Positions 24,621-27,815 of a stretch of DNA of 27,815 nucleotides are shown here, one piece after another. Under the pieces are notes generated by a model. It saw only the letters and a program-made list of their open reading frames with translations, was not told where the DNA came from and ran no database searches. The DNA comes from Oscillospiraceae bacterium (GTDB taxonomy: Bacteria > Bacillota_A > Clostridia > Oscillospirales > Oscillospiraceae): contig JAFYAB010000001.1 of the NCBI GenBank assembly GCA_017540945.1, positions 1 to 27,815 on the forward strand. The letters run 5' to 3'. The first letter of the stretch is position 1, and every line of letters begins with the position of its first letter. The translations under genes were made by a program, and so were the position numbers.

Positions 24621-24651
24621 GGGAAGTATCAGTGATTAACTAATACTTCCC
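24621..24651 (-). repeat. Dispersed hairpin element, copy 2
   Basis: GGGAAGTAT (24621-24629) pairs perfectly with ATACTTCCC (24643-24651) around a 13-base centre, and the flank reads CATGAAAAGCGG. It is the relative of the hairpin at 8604-8646 and lies downstream of the transposase C-terminus on the minus strand, where the end of that insertion sequence is expected. Confidence 0.65.
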
Positions 24652-24656
24652 ACATG

Positions 24657-24676
24657 AAAAGCGGCAAAAAAGCCGC
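24657..24676 (-). terminator. Terminator-like hairpin after the interrupted transposase
   Basis: On the minus strand GCGGC, a T6 loop and GCCGC are followed by TTTTC. It lies 33 bp beyond the transposase stop and inside the element end. Confidence 0.5.
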
Positions 24677-24708
24677 ATGGGAACTGAGAAAACAAGCAAA
24701 AAATACCC

Positions 24709-24813
24709 TCAGGCATCCACAAGAGGCCGAGAAATGCCAAGTGCCGAGGTCAGATGCTTCGGAAGCCTGGACAAGAAGGCCTGAGTAAAAGCCTCCATTT
24801 GTTCATCCGAAAC
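24709..24813 (-). pseudogene. 3' end of a DDE transposase cut off by IS66
   Basis: Leftward from the target duplication the frame reads DEQMEAFTQAFLSRLPKHL and ends at a TGA at 24709. Removing the IS66 and one copy of the duplication joins it in frame to the segment at 27620-27815, giving REFFAVSDEQMEAF. The combined C-terminus fits the same transposase type as the fragment at 8708-9061, by memory of the family pattern. Confidence 0.75.
24806..24813. repeat. Left target-site duplication of IS66
   Basis: TCCGAAAC directly precedes the left inverted repeat and is identical to 27620-27627. Eight bp is the known duplication length of IS66. Confidence 0.95.
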
Positions 24814-24982
24814 GTAACCGTCAAATAAATGGACGGATTGAAGAAGCCCGTCGGCTATGAGAGAATATACATGGACAATCGTAGACTTCCATCGAGTCGA
24901 TGCGGGTCTGCGTGGGGTTCCGCGTTTGTCTCCGGCAGTGCCATCGACTGCCAGGGAGTCACATAGACTGGGAGGGAGCAGC

Positions 24983-25333
24983 ATGAACGACCTGACGATC
25001 CGTAGCGCGAAGGCGCAGCAAAACCTGCTGGAGTGGAGCCGGCGCGTGGCGGACTGCCGCAGCAGCGGTTTTGCCGTGACACGCTGGTGTGCAGACCATG
25101 GGATCAAGCCGAAGACATATTACAACTGGCAGAAGAAGGTCTTCGCCGCGATGCTCGAACAGCAGGAGCAGCAATCGGAAACGGAACCCAGATTTGCGGA
25201 ACTACCTGTGCCGGGGGCATCGAACGACCTGGTCGCCAGCATCCGGATCGGCTCTACCTCGCTGGAGATATACAGCGGAGCCAATGCCGATGTGGTCGCC
25301 GCCATATGCAAGGCGCTGCGCCATGCTACATGA
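24983..25333 (+). CDS. tnpA: IS66 accessory protein TnpA
   Basis: This is a 116-residue protein with the N-terminal helix-turn-helix-like region of IS66 OrfA (FAVTRWCADHGIKPKTYYNW) followed by a variable tail ending in VVAAICKALRHAT, the usual IS66 pattern. ATG 24983 has GGGAGGGAG 5 bases upstream. An open frame extends upstream to 24857 without a ribosome site and is not used. Its stop overlaps the tnpB start by 11 bp, suggesting coupled translation. Its exact role in IS66 transposition is unclear in the family, though it is required in studied members. Confidence 0.9.
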   Translation: MNDLTIRSAKAQQNLLEWSRRVADCRSSGFAVTRWCADHGIKPKTYYNWQKKVFAAMLEQQEQQSETEPRFAELPVPGASNDLVASIRIGSTSLEIYSGANADVVAAICKALRHAT

Positions 25334-25679
25334 CATCACCGGCGCAGATCGCGTCTTCATCGCCTGCGGCTATACGGATCTGCGCAAAGGGATCGACGGC
25401 CTGGCCGCCATGGTGCAGCAAGAATTTGACCTGGATCCGTTCACCAACACGCTGTTTCTGTTCTGCGGGCGTCGCCGGGATCGGATCAAGGCCCTGTATT
25501 GGGAGCAGGACGGCTTCATTCTGCTGTATAAGCGCTTGGAACGCGGCGTGTACCAGTGGCCGCGGAGCGAACGCGAGGTCAGGCAGCTGACGCCGCAGCA
25601 GTACCGCTGGCTGATGGAAGGCCTTCAGGTAGAGCAGCCGAAGGCCCATCGCCCGGTGACCGGGCTGTCTGTGATTTAG
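25323..25679 (+). CDS. tnpB: IS66 accessory protein TnpB
   Basis: This is a 118-residue protein with the very characteristic IS66 Orf2 pattern: VFIACGYTDLRKGIDGLAAM, FLFCGRRRDRIKALYWEQDG, LLYKRLERG and QYRWLMEGL. It overlaps the end of tnpA, ATG 25323 being in the +1-type frame relative to it. Full length for the family. Confidence 0.95.
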   Translation: MLHDITGADRVFIACGYTDLRKGIDGLAAMVQQEFDLDPFTNTLFLFCGRRRDRIKALYWEQDGFILLYKRLERGVYQWPRSEREVRQLTPQQYRWLMEGLQVEQPKAHRPVTGLSVI

Positions 25680-25934
25680 GCAAAACGGAGGAATTTTACC
25701 GGGGCAAAAACCACACCTGTTTGGAGCATCGGGGATTTGCAGGGAGCCTCGCAGTCCTTTGCAGCGGCGGCGTACCATACGATACAGGCTCCGGAGCCTT
25801 CGCAGCCTCCGGAAGCCAATGCCCCGCCGGCGCAGTGAGAACGCCTGCCAATGAGCAGCAATATGCCGAATCACGGCTGCGGGGAAAGTGCAAAAAAGCG
25901 TGCAATTTCAGGCGCTTCATGGTAGAATAAAGCC
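25680..25934 (+). other. Spacer between tnpB and tnpC of the IS66
   Basis: In many IS66 elements tnpC follows closely; here 255 bp intervene. The spacer holds a 12-bp palindrome GGCTCCGGAGCC (25787-25798), further CCGGAG/CTCCGG repeats, and a -10-like TAGAAT just before tnpC. I see no protein gene with a ribosome site. Confidence 0.5.
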
Positions 25935-27551
25935 ATGGATACGAACGGTTTGCAGACAAGCACCGCGGCTGAAGCAGAGACTGTTTCCCGCGCGGAATAC
26001 GAGGCATTACAGGCAGAGCGCGACGCCCTGCAGGAGCAGCTTGCGGCCAAGAGCCGGGAGCTGGCTGCGGCTTTACTCAAAAACGACTGGCTGCTGGAAC
26101 AGCTGAAGATCGGCAAAAAGAAGCTGTACGGTCAGTCCTCGGAAGCAGCCATGGATGCGGTGCTGGAGCAGCTGAGCCTGTTCTTCAACGAGGCGGAGGT
26201 CATTGACGCGGCAAGCTATGAGCCTGCGACCAAGGTGAAGGAGCACAACAGGAAGCGCCGCAGCGGCAGCGTCGATGATGCGGTACCGGAGGACCTGCCT
26301 GTTGAGCGTGTCGAGCACCGGCTGAGCGAGGAGGAGCGCAAGTGCCCTGTCTGCGGTACCGAGATGGTCGAGATCGGGACAGAGGTGCATCGAACCCTGG
26401 TCATCAAGCAGCCCGAGTTCAGCGTGCGTGAGGACGTGTACTACACCTACGCATGCAAGGCGTGCGAAAAAGAAAGCGATGAGGCGGTGATCGTCAATAC
26501 GCCCAGAGAGCCGGGTGTATTCCCGGGCAGCTTTGCGTCTCCGGAGGCGATCGCGTATATCATGACGCAGAAGTATGTGATGTATTCGCCGCTGTACAGG
26601 CTGGAGCAGGAGATGGAGCGCGCCGGGATCAAGCTCACACGGCAGACGATGTCCAACTGGATTTTGCACGCATCCGACGACTGGCTGAAGCCCGTGTACG
26701 AGCAGCTGCACCGGGAACTCTTGAAGCGTTCCGTTCTTCATGCGGATGAAACGACGCTCCAGGTCCTGAAGGAACCCGGAAAGGCGGCGACGGGCAAGAG
26801 CTATATGTGGCTGTACCGGACAAGCGGAGACGCGGAGCATCCGATCGTGCTCTACGACTACCGGCCGAACCGAAAGTCGGAGAATGCGGAAGCGTTTCTC
26901 CGGGGCTTCTCGGGATGGCTCCACGCCGACGGGTACCAGGGCTACCACAAGCTGCCGGAGCAGATTCGGGTAGTCGGCTGCTGGGCGCACGCCAGAAGGA
27001 AGTTTGATGAAGCTCTGAACGCGCTTCCGAAAGAAACGCGCGTCGGCAGTGAGGCGGCAAAAGGTGTGGCTCTCTGCAGCAGCCTGTTCAAAATTGAAGA
27101 AACTCTCTCCGAGCTTTCGACCGAGGAACGGCTCAAGCAGCGGCGGGAACAGGCAAAACCTGTTCTGGACGCTATGTTGTCATGGGCAGAGGGACTGATC
27201 CCCAAAACAGCCGCACAGTCTGCGCTGGGAAAGGCGCTGTACTATCTCACGATCCAGTGGCCGTATCTGATCCGCTATCTGGAGGACAGCAGGCTTGAAG
27301 TCAGCAACAACCGGGCCGAACGGAGCATCAAGCCCTTTGTTATGGGCCGCAAGAACTGGCTCTTTGCCAACACGCCCGCGGGAGCGCAGTCCAGCGCGGT
27401 CATATACAGCCTGATCGAGACGGCGAAAGAGAATGGCCTTGATCCATACCGCTATCTGCTTTGGATCTTCCGGGAGGCGCCCAAGGCCGCCGCCTCGGAT
27501 TCGGCCTGGGCCGGAGGTTTCCTCCCTCAGTCTGCACCGAAGTCTTTGTAA
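25935..27551 (+). CDS. tnpC: IS66 transposase TnpC
   Basis: This is the 538-residue DDE transposase of IS66. An N-terminal coiled coil (EYEALQAERDALQEQL, about 20-55) is followed by a zinc finger (CPVCGTEM, then YACKAC) and the catalytic domain: HADETTLQVL (first Asp), HADGYQGY (second Asp) and SNNRAERSIKPFVMG (Glu). The IS66 C-terminal segment with FANTPAGAQSSAVIYSLIETAKENGLDPYRYL is intact. Length and motifs are typical, so the element may be active. No strong ribosome site is visible before ATG 25935 (nearest is AATAAAG). Confidence 0.95.
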   Translation: MDTNGLQTSTAAEAETVSRAEYEALQAERDALQEQLAAKSRELAAALLKNDWLLEQLKIGKKKLYGQSSEAAMDAVLEQLSLFFNEAEVIDAASYEPATKVKEHNRKRRSGSVDDAVPEDLPVERVEHRLSEEERKCPVCGTEMVEIGTEVHRTLVIKQPEFSVREDVYYTYACKACEKESDEAVIVNTPREPGVFPGSFASPEAIAYIMTQKYVMYSPLYRLEQEMERAGIKLTRQTMSNWILHASDDWLKPVYEQLHRELLKRSVLHADETTLQVLKEPGKAATGKSYMWLYRTSGDAEHPIVLYDYRPNRKSENAEAFLRGFSGWLHADGYQGYHKLPEQIRVVGCWAHARRKFDEALNALPKETRVGSEAAKGVALCSSLFKIEETLSELSTEERLKQRREQAKPVLDAMLSWAEGLIPKTAAQSALGKALYYLTIQWPYLIRYLEDSRLEVSNNRAERSIKPFVMGRKNWLFANTPAGAQSSAVIYSLIETAKENGLDPYRYLLWIFREAPKAAASDSAWAGGFLPQSAPKSL

Positions 27552-27569
27552 AATTTCTCCTCACCGCTT

Positions 27570-27597
27570 CAGCCCGCCCACGGCGGGCTGTGTTTTT
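27570..27597 (+). terminator. Terminator of the IS66 transcript
   Basis: A 9-bp stem CAGCCCGCC/GGCGGGCTG with a 3-base loop (27570-27590) is followed by TGTTTTT. It lies 18 bp after tnpC and inside the element. Confidence 0.85.
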
Positions 27598-27619
27598 CGC
27601 CGCCTGATTTGACGGTTAC

Positions 27620-27627
27620 TCCGAAAC
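27620..27627. repeat. Right target-site duplication of IS66
   Basis: TCCGAAAC directly follows the right inverted repeat of the IS66 and is identical to 24806-24813. Confidence 0.95.
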
Positions 27628-27815
27628 GGCAAAGAACTCCCTTACTGTATCTAACAGAGCTTCAAGTATCAGCGTTAGCGTTTTTGAGAAACTGATTTCA
27701 GCAGCTTCGGCGGTCATGGTCCAGAACAGCTCACCAAGTGTGCGGTCGTCCGAAGACGCCCGCTGGTTCACCGCCAGAATCATGAACCGGACACAAACGA
27801 CGGCCAGATGGCAGG
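27620..27815 (-). pseudogene. C-terminal part of the DDE transposase interrupted by IS66
   Basis: Read leftward from the window edge, the frame gives CVRFMILAVNQRASSDD, RTLGELFWTMTAEAAEI and LTLILEALLDTVREFFAVS. This is the helical C-terminus common to IS4-like DDE transposases of the type seen at 8708-9061. The gene continues past 27815, so its N-terminus is outside the window. The IS66 insertion gives an in-frame TAA at 27616-27618, so the protein loses its last 34 or so residues, which lie at 24709-24813. Confidence 0.78.

Larger units (their letters stand above)
24814..27619 (+). mobile_element. Complete IS66-family insertion sequence
   Basis: The element is 2806 bp. It starts with GTAACCGTCAAAT at 24814 and ends with the exact inverse at 27607-27619 (13 bp perfect), flanked by the 8-bp duplication TCCGAAAC. 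It carries the standard tnpA, tnpB and tnpC genes in order, all apparently intact, plus a 255-bp spacer between tnpB and tnpC. It sits inside the 3' end of another transposase gene, so it is younger than that element. Confidence 0.95.

Overview
The window looks like the chromosome of a GC-rich member of the Clostridia, probably a gut Oscillospiraceae-type bacterium. This rests on the high GC, strong AGGAGG-type ribosome sites, consensus sigma-A-type promoters, clostridial hydrophobic (ChW-type) repeats in a secreted peptidase, a SpoVT/AbrB-type fragment and an IS66 element. This is inference from gene content; no 16S or marker gene is present.

Layout. (1) 62-5070, + strand: a hybrid sensor histidine kinase with two receiver domains, followed 11 bp later by a diguanylate cyclase carrying four tandem copies of one sensor domain; an intrinsic terminator closes the pair. 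(2) 5173-6482: a stand-alone AAA/DUF4143 ATPase behind a near-consensus promoter. (3) 6657-8287: a broken SpoVT/AbrB fragment, then a leftward AbrB-like/HipA-like-kinase gene pair with a GTGA start/stop overlap and a promoter studded with ATTCGG/CCGAAT half-sites. (4) 8590-9061: a dispersed hairpin and the internal fragment of a DDE transposase. (5) 9100-22987: the core of the window, a large immune-like cluster. Leftward from about 19900 run an unknown alpha-helical protein, a 1366-residue kinase-Rossmann-RyR-CARF-like-nuclease fusion, a broken zinc-ribbon/TIR/NACHT/TPR gene, a small RyR protein and a membrane protein with two Rossmann domains and a RyR domain. Rightward from the same divergent promoter region run a TIR protein and a NUDIX protein. 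(6) 23078-24541: a secreted ChW/SH3/M23 peptidase with a long, possibly structured leader. (7) 24621-27815: a complete IS66 element, bounded by exact inverted repeats and an 8-bp target duplication, sitting inside the 3' end of an older transposase gene that looks related to the 8708 fragment.

How the core may work (inference). TIR domains often cleave NAD or make nucleotide signals, NUDIX enzymes often hydrolyse ADP-ribose-like products, and CARF, RCK/TrkA-N Rossmann and prokaryotic RyR domains are known or predicted nucleotide sensors. Putting TIR, NUDIX, CARF-like, three RyR modules, a Ser/Thr kinase, a PD-(D/E)xK-type domain and a membrane module in two divergent operons suggests a nucleotide-signalled defence or stress system that is not a standard CRISPR, CBASS or Thoeris locus. 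No CRISPR array, cas gene or recognisable cyclic-nucleotide synthase is visible. Two key residues are replaced (a NUDIX-box glutamate and the nuclease lysine) and the NACHT gene carries two lesions, so parts of the system may be binding-only or decaying.
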